The notes under the pieces are model-generated. The model ran no database searches and had not been told where the DNA came from. It saw nothing but the letters and a program-made list of their open reading frames with translations. Shown here piece by piece: positions 9,123 to 17,432 of a DNA stretch of 64,000 nucleotides; positions within the stretch are counted from its first letter, which is position 1, and each line of letters starts with the position of its first letter. The stretch is from Gaiellasilicea sp963789355 (GTDB lineage: Bacteria > Actinomycetota > Thermoleophilia > Gaiellales > Gaiellaceae): contig CAWBKK010000008.1 of assembly GCA_963789355.1 (NCBI GenBank), positions 114,942-178,941 on the forward strand, written 5' to 3'. The position numbers and the translations under genes are program-made.

Positions 9123-10316
9123 ATGTTCCACGATCGCGCCCGCATCGAGGTGCTGGCGGGCCGCGGCGGCGACGGAGGCCTGAGCTTCCGGCGCGAGAAG
9201 CACGTGCCGAAGGGCGGTCCCGACGGCGGCGACGGCGGGCGCGGCGGCGACGTCGTCCTCGTCGCCGACGACAGCCTTCGCGACCTCTCCTTCTTTCGCG
9301 CGAAGACGAAGTTCAGAGCCGGCCGCGGCGAGCCCGGCCGCGGCGCCCGCAAGCACGGCGCCGACGGCGCCACGATCGAGCTCGCCGTGCCCGTCGGCAC
9401 CCAGGCGTACGGGCCGGAGGGCGAGCTGATCGCCGATCTCGCGCGCTCGGATGCCCGGGTCGTCCTCGCCCGCGGTGGCCAGGGCGGGCGCGGCAACGCC
9501 CGTTTCGCGACGCCCGTGCGCCAGACGCCGCGCTTCTCCGAAGTGGGGGAGCCGCCTGGCGAGGCGGACGTGGAGCTGCGGTTGAAGCTCCTCGCCGACG
9601 CGGCGATGGCTGGTCTCCCCAACGCCGGCAAGTCGTCCCTCCTGCGCCGGCTCTCGAACGCGAGGCCGAAGGTCGCCGACTACCCGTTCACGACGCTCGC
9701 GCCGGTGCTGGGGACGGTCGAGTCTCCGGACGGCGGCCAGCTCACCGTGGCGGACATTCCCGGGCTGATCGAGGGTGCCAGCGAGGGAATCGGCCTCGGG
9801 CACGAGTTCCTCGCCCATCTCGAGCGCGCGCGGCTCCTCCTGCACGTGATCGATGCCTCTGAGGACGACGTCGAGGCTCGCTTCCGCACGATCGACACCG
9901 AGCTCGCCCTCTATGGCGCCGGCCTGGACGAGCGGCCGCAGGCGATCGTGCTGAACAAGATCGACCTGCTGCCGGAGCTGCCCCAGTCTCCGCTCGAGGA
10001 CGAGCGGATCGTCGGCGTCTTCCCCGTCTCGTGCGCGACCGGAGCCGGGATCGACGACCTCAAGCTGGCGCTCTTCCGCCTCTGCCCGGCCGCGCCCGAG
10101 CCGGTCTTCGAGGAGGCGCCGCAGCTGCCGGACTTCCTCGAGTACCGCCCGCAGCCGCCTGCGCGCCGTACGTACCGGATCTACCGCACCGACCGCGGGT
10201 TCCGAATCGTGGGCGACGCGCCGGAGGGCGAAGAGCTCGAAGCCGTGCTCAGGGCCGCAGGTGCTCGCAAGGGCCAGGAGGTCGACATCGGCGAAGAGAC
10301 GCTCGAGTGGCAGTGA
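9123..10316 (+). CDS. obgE: GTPase ObgE/CgtA
   Basis: A 397-aa Obg GTPase involved in late 50S ribosome assembly and stress signalling. The Gly-rich Obg fold comes first (GGPDGGDGGRGGDVVLVAD). The G domain follows, with G1 GLPNAGKSS, G3 DIPGLIEGA and G4 NKID. An OCT domain of about 70 residues closes the protein. It starts 5 bases after rpmA and overlaps nadD by about 10 bases. Confidence 0.97.
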   Translation: MFHDRARIEVLAGRGGDGGLSFRREKHVPKGGPDGGDGGRGGDVVLVADDSLRDLSFFRAKTKFRAGRGEPGRGARKHGADGATIELAVPVGTQAYGPEGELIADLARSDARVVLARGGQGGRGNARFATPVRQTPRFSEVGEPPGEADVELRLKLLADAAMAGLPNAGKSSLLRRLSNARPKVADYPFTTLAPVLGTVESPDGGQLTVADIPGLIEGASEGIGLGHEFLAHLERARLLLHVIDASEDDVEARFRTIDTELALYGAGLDERPQAIVLNKIDLLPELPQSPLEDERIVGVFPVSCATGAGIDDLKLALFRLCPAAPEPVFEEAPQLPDFLEYRPQPPARRTYRIYRTDRGFRIVGDAPEGEELEAVLRAAGARKGQEVDIGEETLEWQ

Positions 10317-10846
10317 CCGGCGTTCTGGGCGGTCGCTTCGACCCGCCGCACCTCGGACATCTCGCGCTCGCGCGCACGGCGGTCGCGCGCTTTGGCATCG
10401 ACGACCTGCACGTCACGGTCGTTGCCGACGCGGCGCACAAGGCATCCGAGGCGCCGGCGGCCGACCGCCTCGAGATGGCCGAGCTCGCTTTCGCGGAGCT
10501 CGACGCGAAGGTCGAGCTGGAGCAGCACCGCTATACCGTCGACGCGCTCGAAGCGGCAGGCTACGACGACCCGATCTTCCTGATCGGCGCCGACGAGCTG
10601 GTCGCGTTCCCGACCTGGAAGAGCCCGGAGCGCGTGCTGGAGCTCGCGCGGCTCGGCGTCGCCACGCGCCCGGGTTACGCGCCGGCGGCAACCGCGCCGC
10701 GCATTGAGATCTTCGAGCTCGAGCCGCATTCGGTTTCCTCGTCCGAAATCCGCGAACGCGCGCGTGACGGCCAGCCGCTCGACGGCCTCGTCGCCCCCGC
10801 CGTGGCGCGCTACATCGCGGAGCACGGCCTGTATCGCGACCGTTGA
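10307..10846 (+). CDS. nadD: Nicotinate-nucleotide adenylyltransferase NadD
   Basis: Transfers AMP from ATP to nicotinate mononucleotide to form deamido-NAD, in the cytoplasm. The nucleotidyltransferase signature GGRFDPPHLGH is at the N-terminus. A C-terminal SSSEIRERAR matches the family's second signature, usually ISSTxIR. Two GTG starts are possible, 10307 and 10313 (the latter in GTGA with the obgE stop); both give about 178 aa. The order obgE-nadD-rsfS is common in Gram-positive bacteria. Confidence 0.95.
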   Translation: MAVTGVLGGRFDPPHLGHLALARTAVARFGIDDLHVTVVADAAHKASEAPAADRLEMAELAFAELDAKVELEQHRYTVDALEAAGYDDPIFLIGADELVAFPTWKSPERVLELARLGVATRPGYAPAATAPRIEIFELEPHSVSSSEIRERARDGQPLDGLVAPAVARYIAEHGLYRDR

Positions 10847-10858
10847 CGTCCGCGTTTC

Positions 10859-11233
10859 GTGGCTACACTGACGGCTCTGACTTCGCTCGAACAAGCACGC
10901 CGGATCGCCGCTCTCGCGAGCGAGAAGCTGGCAGAAGACGTCGTCATTCTCGACATGAGGCCCGTGTGCGTCTACACGGACTTCTTCGTGCTCGCGACCG
11001 GGCGGAATGCCCGCCAGACGAAGGCGATCTTCGACGACGTGCACGCCAACTTGAAGCAGGACGGGAAGCTGCTTCCGCGCGCCGTCGACGGGACGAAGGA
11101 GGCGGAGTGGATCGTCGCCGACTACCTCGACGTCGTCCTTCACGTCTTCACGCCCGAGACGCGGTCGTTCTACCGGCTCGAGGACCTCTGGGGCGACGTC
11201 CCCGCGGTCGACGTCGAGGCGGCCACGGCCTAG
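10859..11233 (+). CDS. rsfS: Ribosome silencing factor RsfS
   Basis: A family-sized protein (up to 124 aa) that binds L14 and prevents subunit joining. Typical blocks are VVILDMRPVCVYTDFFVLATG, DGTKEAEWIVADYLDVVLHVF and RSFYRLEDLWGD. The start is uncertain. GTG at 10859 is the longest frame. However, TTGACG (10843) and TACACT (10864-10869) look like a promoter, which would put a leaderless start further in, such as the in-frame CTG at 10877. Confidence 0.92.
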   Translation: MATLTALTSLEQARRIAALASEKLAEDVVILDMRPVCVYTDFFVLATGRNARQTKAIFDDVHANLKQDGKLLPRAVDGTKEAEWIVADYLDVVLHVFTPETRSFYRLEDLWGDVPAVDVEAATA

Positions 11234-11234
11234 C

Positions 11235-11240
11235 TACAAT
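11235..11240 (+). promoter_or_regulatory. -10 box for tRNA-Ala(GGC)
   Basis: TACAAT ends 12 bases before the mature tRNA 5' end, directly after the rsfS stop. This is a good sigma-70-type -10, so the tRNA probably has its own promoter. Confidence 0.5.
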
Positions 11241-11252
11241 CTCCGAGTCCCA

Positions 11253-11325
11253 GGGGCCATAGCTCAGCTGGGAGAGCGTCTGGCTGGCAGCCAGAAGGTC
11301 GCCGGTTCGAGCCCGGCTGGCTCCA
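11253..11325 (+). tRNA. tRNA-Ala(GGC)
   Basis: A 73-base cloverleaf. The acceptor GGGGCCA pairs with TGGCTCC, with one G-U. The D arm is GCTCAGCTGGGAGAGC. The anticodon stem TCTGG/CCAGA encloses CTGGCAG, with anticodon GGC at 11286-11288. The T arm is GCCGG-TTCGAGC-CCGGC. The discriminator is A and CCA is not encoded. Confidence 0.97.
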
Positions 11326-11425
11326 TTGTTGGCGCAGGTCACAAATCTGCAGAAGCAGATTTGCGACGCGCGAAGACCCCTGAAGGGTCGCTTCGCTCCC
11401 GGCTCGGTGCCGGGTTCTGTGTGAG
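11326..11425 (+). repeat. Palindromic element directly 3' of tRNA-Ala(GGC)
   Basis: It begins immediately after the tRNA with TTGTTGGCGCAGGT. It contains the hairpin CAAATCTGC-AGAA-GCAGATTTG (11342-11363), then GACCCctgaaGGGTC and CCCGGCtcggtGCCGGG. Its first 60 bases align with the element next to tRNA-Ala(UGC) near 38.2 kb in tRNA orientation. A terminator role is possible. Confidence 0.7.
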
Positions 11426-11437
11426 AGTGTTCTTGAC

Positions 11438-12439
11438 GTGGTGAACCGGCAGATCACTCTTGCTGCGCGGCCGGAAGGCTTCCCGACCGAGTCCGACTTC
11501 GCGCTCGTCGAGGCGGAGGTTCCGGCGCCAGGCCCGGGGGAGGTGCTCGTGCGCTCGCAGTGGCTCTCGGTCGATCCGTACATGCGTGGACGGATGAGCA
11601 CGGCGCGCTCGTACGCGAAGCCGACGGAGCTCGGCGAGCCGATGACGGGGCAGGCCGTCGGCGAGGTCGTCGAAAGCCACGATCCACGTTTCGCGCGCGG
11701 TGAGCTGGTCGTCGGCCAGCTCGGCTGGCAGGAGCACGCGGTCGCGCGCGGCGGCTCGCTCCGGAAGCTCGATCCGGCGCTGGCGCCGCCGCAGACGGCT
11801 CTGCACGTCCTCGGCGGAACCGGCCTCACCGCCTACTTCGGCCTCTTCGACATCGGCCGGCCCAGGCCCGGCGACGCCGTAGTGGTCTCCGCCGCATCCG
11901 GAGCCGTCGGCCAGATCGTCGGCCAGCTCGCGAGGATCGCCGGCTGCGGTCCCGTGGTCGGCCTGGCCGGCTCCGCGCAGAAGGTGAGCGACCTGACCGA
12001 GCTGTACGGCTACGACGTGGGCATCGACTACAAGCGCGACGACGTCAACGCAGCGCTGAAGGAGTCGTGCCCGAAGGGGGTCGACGTCTACTTCGACAAC
12101 GTCGGCGGCGCACTCTCGGAGACGATCTTCCGTCGTCTCGCCCTCAACGCGCGCGTTCCGATCTGCGGTCAGGTCTCGCAGTACAACCTCGCCGAGCCGG
12201 AGCTGGCGCCGCGCAACCTCGGCTTCCTGATCGTCTTCCGCGCCCGGCTCGAGGGCTTCCTCGTCAGCGACTACGCCCACCGCTTCCCGGAAGGGCTGCA
12301 GCGACTGGGCCGCTGGCTCGCCGAGGGGAAGCTGACCTACCGCGAGGACGTGACCGAGGGGCTCGAGAACGCACCTGCAGCCTTCATGGGGATGCTGCGC
12401 GGCGAGAACCGCGGCAAGGCGCTCGTCAAGATCCGCTAG
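11438..12439 (+). CDS. NADP-dependent MDR oxidoreductase (CurA/leukotriene B4 dehydrogenase-like)
   Basis: A 333-aa zinc-free medium-chain dehydrogenase/reductase. It has the family N-terminus (NRQITLAARPEGFPTESDF), the VDPYMRGRM block, the Rossmann motif VSAASGAVGQIVGQLA and the VDVYFDNVGG segment. Relatives reduce conjugated C=C bonds of enones/enals using NADPH. Start is GTG 11438 or GTG 11441. Its 3' end overlaps the convergent DUF72 gene by 14 bp. The physiological substrate is unknown. Confidence 0.9.
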   Translation: MVNRQITLAARPEGFPTESDFALVEAEVPAPGPGEVLVRSQWLSVDPYMRGRMSTARSYAKPTELGEPMTGQAVGEVVESHDPRFARGELVVGQLGWQEHAVARGGSLRKLDPALAPPQTALHVLGGTGLTAYFGLFDIGRPRPGDAVVVSAASGAVGQIVGQLARIAGCGPVVGLAGSAQKVSDLTELYGYDVGIDYKRDDVNAALKESCPKGVDVYFDNVGGALSETIFRRLALNARVPICGQVSQYNLAEPELAPRNLGFLIVFRARLEGFLVSDYAHRFPEGLQRLGRWLAEGKLTYREDVTEGLENAPAAFMGMLRGENRGKALVKIR

Positions 12440-13391
12440 CGAGCAGCCGCCTCAGCATCAGCGCGTTCGCCGGCGCCTGCGCCACCTCGCCCTTGGCCGG
12501 GTCGCCCGCGACCTCCTCGGGCTCGAGGCCCTCGAGCCCGGTCGCCGGCATCGCGGAGCGGCCGTTGTTGTTGAACATCGCGTAGACCGACTCCGTCTCG
12601 GCCGCGAGCTCGCGGAGCGGCTCTACCCACTCCTGCAGCTCAGCCTCCGAGTAGAGGTAGTCGAACCGGTCGGCCGCGCTGCCGGTGCGCTTGTTCCACG
12701 TCCCGGCGTTGCGGCCGTGGAAGCGGACGTACGCGGTCTTGCTCGTCCTGCCGATCACGGTCGGGACGAGGTTCTTCGCGTCCGTCTTCGGCGCATCCAC
12801 GATCACGTAGGTCGCCCCGATCGACTCCAGGAAGGCAAGCGTCCGGTCGCGGTTCTCCTCGTCGAGCCAGCTCCGGTGCCGAAACTCGACGAGCGGCTCG
12901 TCGCCGTCGAGCTGCTCGACCGCCCACGCCAGGTACTCGAGCGAGACCGGCTTGTAGACGACGTAGGACGGGAACTGGAGCAGGACGCCGCCGAGCTTGC
13001 CCCGCTCGCGCAACGGCTCGAGCGCCCGGTGGAAGCGGCGAAAGACCTCGGCGCGGAGCTCCCGTGGAGGCCGGTCGACCCGGCCACGCGCGTCGACCGG
13101 CATCACCTCGCGCAGGTCCTCGGGCAGCGACTCGAGCTTGACCGGATGACGCGTCATCAGCCCGAACGCCTTCACGTGCATCGTGAAGGCGGCCGGCGTT
13201 CGCTCGGCCCAGTTCGCGACGAGCTCTGCGTCCGGGAGGCGGTAGTAGGTCGAGTTCGCCTCGACCGTGTCGAAGCGCTCGGCGTAGTGGCGAATCCTGG
13301 CCTCGCCCGAGCGGACGTGCTTCGGGTACCAGACCTTCGTCAGCGTCTCGTCGGCCCAGGAGCAGGTGCCGACGCGGACGGTGGCGCTCAT
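12426..13391 (-). CDS. DUF72 (YecE-like) family protein
   Basis: 321 aa with DUF72 TIM-barrel landmarks: VRVGTCSWAD, RHYAERFDTVEANSTYYRLP, GVLLQFPSY, LVEFRHRSW, AYVRFHGRN and the late MFNNNGRSAMP. The family's biochemical function is not established. The ATG sits 6 nt after ATCGTA (TACGAT on the coding strand), which fits a leaderless mRNA. Confidence 0.9.
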   Translation of the reverse strand: MSATVRVGTCSWADETLTKVWYPKHVRSGEARIRHYAERFDTVEANSTYYRLPDAELVANWAERTPAAFTMHVKAFGLMTRHPVKLESLPEDLREVMPVDARGRVDRPPRELRAEVFRRFHRALEPLRERGKLGGVLLQFPSYVVYKPVSLEYLAWAVEQLDGDEPLVEFRHRSWLDEENRDRTLAFLESIGATYVIVDAPKTDAKNLVPTVIGRTSKTAYVRFHGRNAGTWNKRTGSAADRFDYLYSEAELQEWVEPLRELAAETESVYAMFNNNGRSAMPATGLEGLEPEEVAGDPAKGEVAQAPANALMLRRLLASGS

Positions 13392-13397
13392 CCCGCG

Positions 13398-13403
13398 ATC
13401 GTA
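13398..13403 (-). promoter_or_regulatory. -10 box of leaderless DUF72 gene
   Basis: TACGAT on the minus strand is separated by 6 nt from the ATG at 13391, so transcription should start at or next to the start codon. Confidence 0.45.
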
Positions 13404-13431
13404 GACCGCAGGATGAGCGCCATGTCCGGGG

Positions 13432-14853
13432 CTAGGACGCGACGACCGTCAGCTCGCGCGAGGCAAGCCCGCCGTTCGCCGTGTTGGCGTCGATGCGCAC
13501 GACGTACGTCGTCTTCTTCGCCGGCTTGAAGCCGGTCAGCCGGAAGCGCGCAATCGCGTCCGGGCCGAGCGTCGTCGCCGGCTGACCCGCCGCGACCTGC
13601 TTGCCGCGCAGGAAGACGCGGAAGTTGATCCCGACCGTGTCGCCCGAGCGGAGGTTGGCCGCCAGCTCGCGCAGCGGCACTGCCACGGCCGGAGCCGCGA
13701 TCCCGCCGCGGACGGCGACCAGTGGGTTCCGCGCGTCGACCGACTTCGCAGCGGACCGGAACCGGGCGAGTGCAGGCTTGGCGGCGCCGCTCCGTGTCTG
13801 CAGGCCGCTCTGCCAGACGCTCGTCTCGTCGTCGCGGAAGATGAACCAGACGAACATGTCAACGCGGGGATCCTTCTTCGCGAGCCCGATCGCCTGCGTC
13901 GTGTACGACGCCTGCAGAGCCCGCGAGACACCCTTCGGCTCGCCGTCCTGCTTCGTCTCGTGGCCGTACTCGGTGATCCAGATCCGGATGCCCTTCCGCT
14001 TGAACCACTTGTCGAGCGACTGCTCGAAGCGCGGCAGCGACACGAGCGTCACGTTCGGCCACTTCACCTTCTGCGTCGGCTTCAGGTACTGGGGCGTCGG
14101 ATACGGGTGATGCGCCCACGCATCGAACTTCAGCCGCGGGTTCGCGGCCGCGACGAGCTGCGCGAAGCGGCCCGGCGAGTGTGTGTCCGACTTGCCGTTC
14201 AGCTTCTTGTCGCGCCCGTGCGAGGACGTCGAGCCGATCGCGACCTTGGCGCGCGCGTTGCCGGCCTTGATCCCGGCGTATGCGGCTGCGTACAGCTTGG
14301 CATAGTGCCGCGGGCCGACCGAACGGCCCTTCGCGTCGAACTGCGGCGAGAGGAAGAGCTGCAGGTTCGACTCGTTCCAGACCGAGTAGCGCCCGACGAA
14401 CGGGTACTGGGCGTAGCGGCCCGAGTAGCGCGCTGCGATCGCCCGCGAGAAGCTCTGCAGGTCGCTGACGCGTGTCGGGACGTTGTTCGGCGCTTTGCCG
14501 CCGTTCGCCCACTTGGGCGTGCCCCAAATCGTGATGATCACTTCAAGCCCGCGCTGCTGCGCGTTCCGGACGAGCTCGTCGATGTCGGAGAAGCGGTATG
14601 CCTCGTCGAAGGGATCCGCGGCGTTCGCCGGGCGGGTGGGCGCGGTCTTCGACCAGTCGACCAGCGTCCGCACGATCGTGGCGTTCGCGCTGCGGGCCTG
14701 ATCGAGCACATCGGTTCTGTTGTCGTTCCAGCGGAAGGCCACATCGTCGTGGAAGCCGACGTACATCCGCGGCGCCGAGCTTGCGACTGCCGGTGAGAGC
14801 AGTGCTGCAACGGCCGCGACGAGGAAGAGCTGCGTCACTCGTTTCACGGGCAT
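13432..14853 (-). CDS. Secreted clan-A glycoside hydrolase-like protein
   Basis: A 473-aa protein with a signal peptide (KRVTQLFLVAAVAALLSPAVASSA). A TIM-barrel domain like GH5/GH39 enzymes follows. VGRYSVWNESN supplies the probable acid/base Glu, and IRIWITEYGHET the probable nucleophile Glu. The C-terminal 110 residues or so form a beta-rich domain (TTYVVRIDANTANG). It probably cuts a polysaccharide or glycan outside the cell; the substrate cannot be read from the sequence. It stands alone between oppositely oriented or unrelated genes. Confidence 0.75.
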   Translation of the reverse strand: MPVKRVTQLFLVAAVAALLSPAVASSAPRMYVGFHDDVAFRWNDNRTDVLDQARSANATIVRTLVDWSKTAPTRPANAADPFDEAYRFSDIDELVRNAQQRGLEVIITIWGTPKWANGGKAPNNVPTRVSDLQSFSRAIAARYSGRYAQYPFVGRYSVWNESNLQLFLSPQFDAKGRSVGPRHYAKLYAAAYAGIKAGNARAKVAIGSTSSHGRDKKLNGKSDTHSPGRFAQLVAAANPRLKFDAWAHHPYPTPQYLKPTQKVKWPNVTLVSLPRFEQSLDKWFKRKGIRIWITEYGHETKQDGEPKGVSRALQASYTTQAIGLAKKDPRVDMFVWFIFRDDETSVWQSGLQTRSGAAKPALARFRSAAKSVDARNPLVAVRGGIAAPAVAVPLRELAANLRSGDTVGINFRVFLRGKQVAAGQPATTLGPDAIARFRLTGFKPAKKTTYVVRIDANTANGGLASRELTVVAS

Positions 14854-14937
14854 CTCCTTTGCAAGTGGTAAGGAACGGCAAGGGTAGCCGCCTCGTGTGA
14901 GGACGGTGTTAGCTCGGTTTTTGGCGCTCCTGAGCGG

Positions 14938-15978
14938 TTAGGCGGCGGTGCTGAGGCCTTCGATCTCGCGGGAGACCGCGAGCCGCTCCAGCGCGGTTGC
15001 CTCGATCTGGCGCACCCGCTCGCGCGTGATCCCGAGCCGGCGGCCGATCTCCTCGAGCGATTGCGGCTCCTCGAGACCGAGGCCGTAGCGCAGGTTCAGG
15101 ACCAGTTGCTCCCTCTCGGGGAGTGTGCTCAGCGCCTTGCGCAGGGTCGTCTCGGTGAGGCTGACCTCGACCTCTTCTTCGACGCCTCCCTCGGCGACGC
15201 CCACGAGATCGCCGATGTTGGCGTCGTTGTCGTCGCCGAGCGGCTTGTCGAGGCTCGTCACCGCCCGCGCCGCCTGGCGCACTTCGATCAGGTGCTTCAT
15301 CGAGATCTTCGATGCCTCCGAGACTTCCTCGTCGGTGGGCGGCCGTCCGAGCTTGGCCATCAGCTCACGCTCCGCGCGGCCGATCTTCTGCTCGCGGTCG
15401 GCGATGTGGACGGGGATCCGGATCGTCCGCGACTTGTTCGCCACCCCGCGCTGCACCGCCTGGCGGATCCACCACGTGGCGTACGTCGAGAACTTGTAGC
15501 CGCGGCGCCAGTCGAACTTCTCGACCGCGCGAATCAGCCCGATCACGCCCTCCTGGATCAGGTCGAGGAGGGAGAGCCCGTGGCCCTGGTACTTCTTTGC
15601 GATCGAGACGACCAGACGCAGATTCGAGTTGATCATGCGATTCTTCGCCTCGCTGTCGCCGCCCTCGATCTTCTTCGCCAGCTCGACCTCCTCGGCGGCG
15701 GTCAGGAGCGGGTAGCGGCCCGCCTCGTTCAGGAAGAGCTGCAGGGAGTCGGTCGTCGCGGAGGCGAGGTCGCCGTTGACGTAGGTCGCGTCGGTCGCCG
15801 TCGCCCGCCCGCAGTCGTCGGAGAGGCTGATCCCGCGCTCCTCGAGCTCCTGGTAGAGCGCCTCGAGCTCCTCGTCCTCGAGCTCGAGATCCTGAATCGC
15901 GGCGCTGAACTCGGAGAGGTTGAGACAGCCGGCGTCCTCGCCGGCATCGAGTATCGGTGTGAGTGTCTCTCGGGACAT
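14938..15978 (-). CDS. RNA polymerase sigma factor, RpoD/SigA type
   Basis: 346 aa. Region 1.2 contains DSLQLFLNEAGRYPLLTAAE. Region 2 contains NLRLVVSIAKKYQG, LLDLIQEGVIGL and YKFSTYATWWIRQAVQRG. Region 3 contains HIADREQKIGRAERELMAKL. Region 4.2 contains LEEIGRRLGITRERVRQIE. The N-terminal domain is short and acidic, without a long region 1.1. It is a group 1 or group 2 sigma-70 factor; whether it is the primary factor cannot be decided here. The many TANNNT boxes in the window suit such a factor. Confidence 0.93.
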   Translation of the reverse strand: MSRETLTPILDAGEDAGCLNLSEFSAAIQDLELEDEELEALYQELEERGISLSDDCGRATATDATYVNGDLASATTDSLQLFLNEAGRYPLLTAAEEVELAKKIEGGDSEAKNRMINSNLRLVVSIAKKYQGHGLSLLDLIQEGVIGLIRAVEKFDWRRGYKFSTYATWWIRQAVQRGVANKSRTIRIPVHIADREQKIGRAERELMAKLGRPPTDEEVSEASKISMKHLIEVRQAARAVTSLDKPLGDDNDANIGDLVGVAEGGVEEEVEVSLTETTLRKALSTLPEREQLVLNLRYGLGLEEPQSLEEIGRRLGITRERVRQIEATALERLAVSREIEGLSTAA

Positions 15979-16145
15979 CGCCTGTCATCTTCCCCGCCAC
16001 GCCCGCCCGTAACCACTGTCCGAAACGGACATCTGGCGTCGAGGCGTGGCGCTTGCGATCGTGACGAAGTTGGCACGCTTCCGTTTCCCACCCGTTCGAG
16101 ACCCGTCCCTAGCGTGGATTGGGTCGTCGAACAGGAGGTTGAGTG

Positions 16146-16721
16146 ATGTCTCTGCGCGTCTGGTTGGGTGTCTGTGCGCTGCTGCTGCTAGTGGTGGCGG
16201 TGCCCTCGGCTCCCGCCGCGGCCGGCAAGGGCAACGGGGAGCTGGCGAAGGCCCTGGCCCAGTTTGTTCCAGAACGGCTTTCCCATCGAACCGTCACTCC
16301 CGCGGAGGCGATCGCGAGCGGCATCCCCGCGAAGGAGGTGCGAGAAGCGACGGTGACGGCTACCGGCGGCTTCGCGGTGACCGCAGCGACCCGCTGCTGG
16401 CAGCAGACGTGGCACCATCAGGCCGGGCTCTGGCCCTATGACCGCCACATCTGGCAGCAGACGACGTGGTGTGACAACGGCAGTGCGATCACGTCGCGAT
16501 CATCGGCCTCTTGGCCCGGAACCGGCCCGGCGTGCGGTACGAGCTGGGGTCCGAGCACCTGGAAGGCGGGGGGCGGAGCCGGCTATTCGAGTGTCGACGT
16601 GACCACGCGGGGCGGCTTCAGCTGCACGATTCCGGTTCTCGGGAACTTGCAGTACTGGCTCTGGATGACGATTCGCTACTACCCGGGCGGCGGCTCGGCG
16701 GTGGCGGGGTACGGGTACTGA
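16146..16721 (+). CDS. Secreted Trp/Cys-containing protein, unknown function
   Basis: 191 aa. A signal peptide (SLRVWLGVCALLLLVVAVPSAPAAA) precedes about 60 charged residues. A compact C-terminal domain rich in Trp, Gly and Ser follows, with four Cys (RCWQQTWHH, QQTTWCDNGS, GPACGTSWGPS, GFSCTIPVLG). Four Cys in an exported domain suggests two disulfides. The AGGAGG ribosome-binding site precedes GTG 16143/ATG 16146. A TAGCGT about 30 bases upstream is a possible -10. I do not recognise the family. Confidence 0.75.
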   Translation: MSLRVWLGVCALLLLVVAVPSAPAAAGKGNGELAKALAQFVPERLSHRTVTPAEAIASGIPAKEVREATVTATGGFAVTAATRCWQQTWHHQAGLWPYDRHIWQQTTWCDNGSAITSRSSASWPGTGPACGTSWGPSTWKAGGGAGYSSVDVTTRGGFSCTIPVLGNLQYWLWMTIRYYPGGGSAVAGYGY

Positions 16722-16874
16722 GTGAGCACGCGCGGGATCGTGCTTCTGGCCACGGTGGCTCTGCTCGTCCTGATCGTGGTCTCCATCCTCATCGCCGGCT
16801 GGGGCCGCGGCTCGCCGACCCGGAGCAATGAGCGAGGGGAGCCGCAGGCCAGCGGCTCCCCGCTCGTGTCGTAG
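16722..16874 (+). CDS. Possible 50-aa single-span membrane protein
   Basis: GTG directly follows the previous stop. The product is MSTRGIVLLATVALLVLIVV then a short polar tail, i.e. one membrane helix near the N-terminus. Its last codons lie in a strong hairpin, which weakens the case. Overlapping stop and start favours coupled translation. Confidence 0.4.
   Translation: MSTRGIVLLATVALLVLIVVSILIAGWGRGSPTRSNERGEPQASGSPLVS
16836..16861 (+). terminator. Strong hairpin, probable terminator
   Basis: A perfect 10-bp stem GGGGAGCCGC/GCGGCTCCCC with a 6-nt loop (AGGCCA) and no U-tract. Similar U-less hairpins occur elsewhere in the window, for example after hsp20. It lies between the secreted-protein gene and the next promoter. 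Confidence 0.55.
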
Positions 16875-16877
16875 ACT
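16872..16877 (+). promoter_or_regulatory. -10 box of leaderless small membrane gene
   Basis: TAGACT lies 6 nt before the GTG at 16884, just after the hairpin terminator. Confidence 0.4.
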
Positions 16878-16883
16878 GAGACC

Positions 16884-17147
16884 GTGGTCTGGGAGCTCGT
16901 GTTCATGCTCGTGATCCTGAAGATTCCGGTCGTCTACCTGTGCCTGGTCGTCTGGTGGGCGATCCGCGCCGAGCCGCAGCCGCTCGAGGGCGCGGGCCGA
17001 CTGGTCCCGGCCCGGCCGCGACCACCGGAGTGCGACTGGGATCGGCAACGTCTCGGGCGCCGGCGGCGCAGCACGCGGCCACGCGGCGGCGGCCGGGCCG
17101 GTACGCCCGCTCGCGGGCTCAGCGCCCGCGCTAGGGTGGAACCGTGA
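16884..17147 (+). CDS. Small membrane protein with basic tail
   Basis: 87 aa. One N-terminal membrane helix (VWELVFMLVILKIPVVYLCL) is followed by a Pro/Arg-rich cytoplasmic-type tail. The GTG is 6 nt after TAGACT, consistent with leaderless transcription. The last four bases overlap the next gene. Function unknown; the C-terminal part has low complexity and could be non-functional. Confidence 0.5.
   Translation: MVWELVFMLVILKIPVVYLCLVVWWAIRAEPQPLEGAGRLVPARPRPPECDWDRQRLGRRRRSTRPRGGGRAGTPARGLSARARVEP
17132..17137 (+). promoter_or_regulatory. -10 box of 17144 gene
   Basis: TAGGGT lies 6 nt before the GTG at 17144, inside the 3' end of the preceding small gene. Confidence 0.35.
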
Positions 17148-17413
17148 GCGCCTACGAGAGCGGCGACGCCCACCGCTGGTCGACCGCCGACACGGTTGCC
17201 GGCTTCCTGGCCACCTTGTCGATCTTCGCCAGCGCGCTCGGCCTGATCTGGCGCCCGATCCGACTCATCCCCTTCGCCATCCTGATCGCCCTGATCGCGG
17301 CCCGGATGTCGGCCCGGAACGAGCGGATCGCGTGGTACGCCGTGATCGTCGGGGTCGTGTGCTGGACCGTCGGGATGACGATCGCCGTCGTGACCAAGAA
17401 CCCGCTCTACTAG
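17144..17413 (+). CDS. Small three-helix membrane protein
   Basis: 89 aa with three hydrophobic spans (TVAGFLATLSIFASALGLIW, RLIPFAILIALIAARM, AWYAVIVGVVCWTVGMTIAV). The GTG overlaps the previous stop (GTGA). No family recognised. Hydrophobic periodicity and gene spacing support it as real. Confidence 0.65.
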   Translation: MSAYESGDAHRWSTADTVAGFLATLSIFASALGLIWRPIRLIPFAILIALIAARMSARNERIAWYAVIVGVVCWTVGMTIAVVTKNPLY

Positions 17414-17432
17414 CCTTGCTACAACACCCTGC

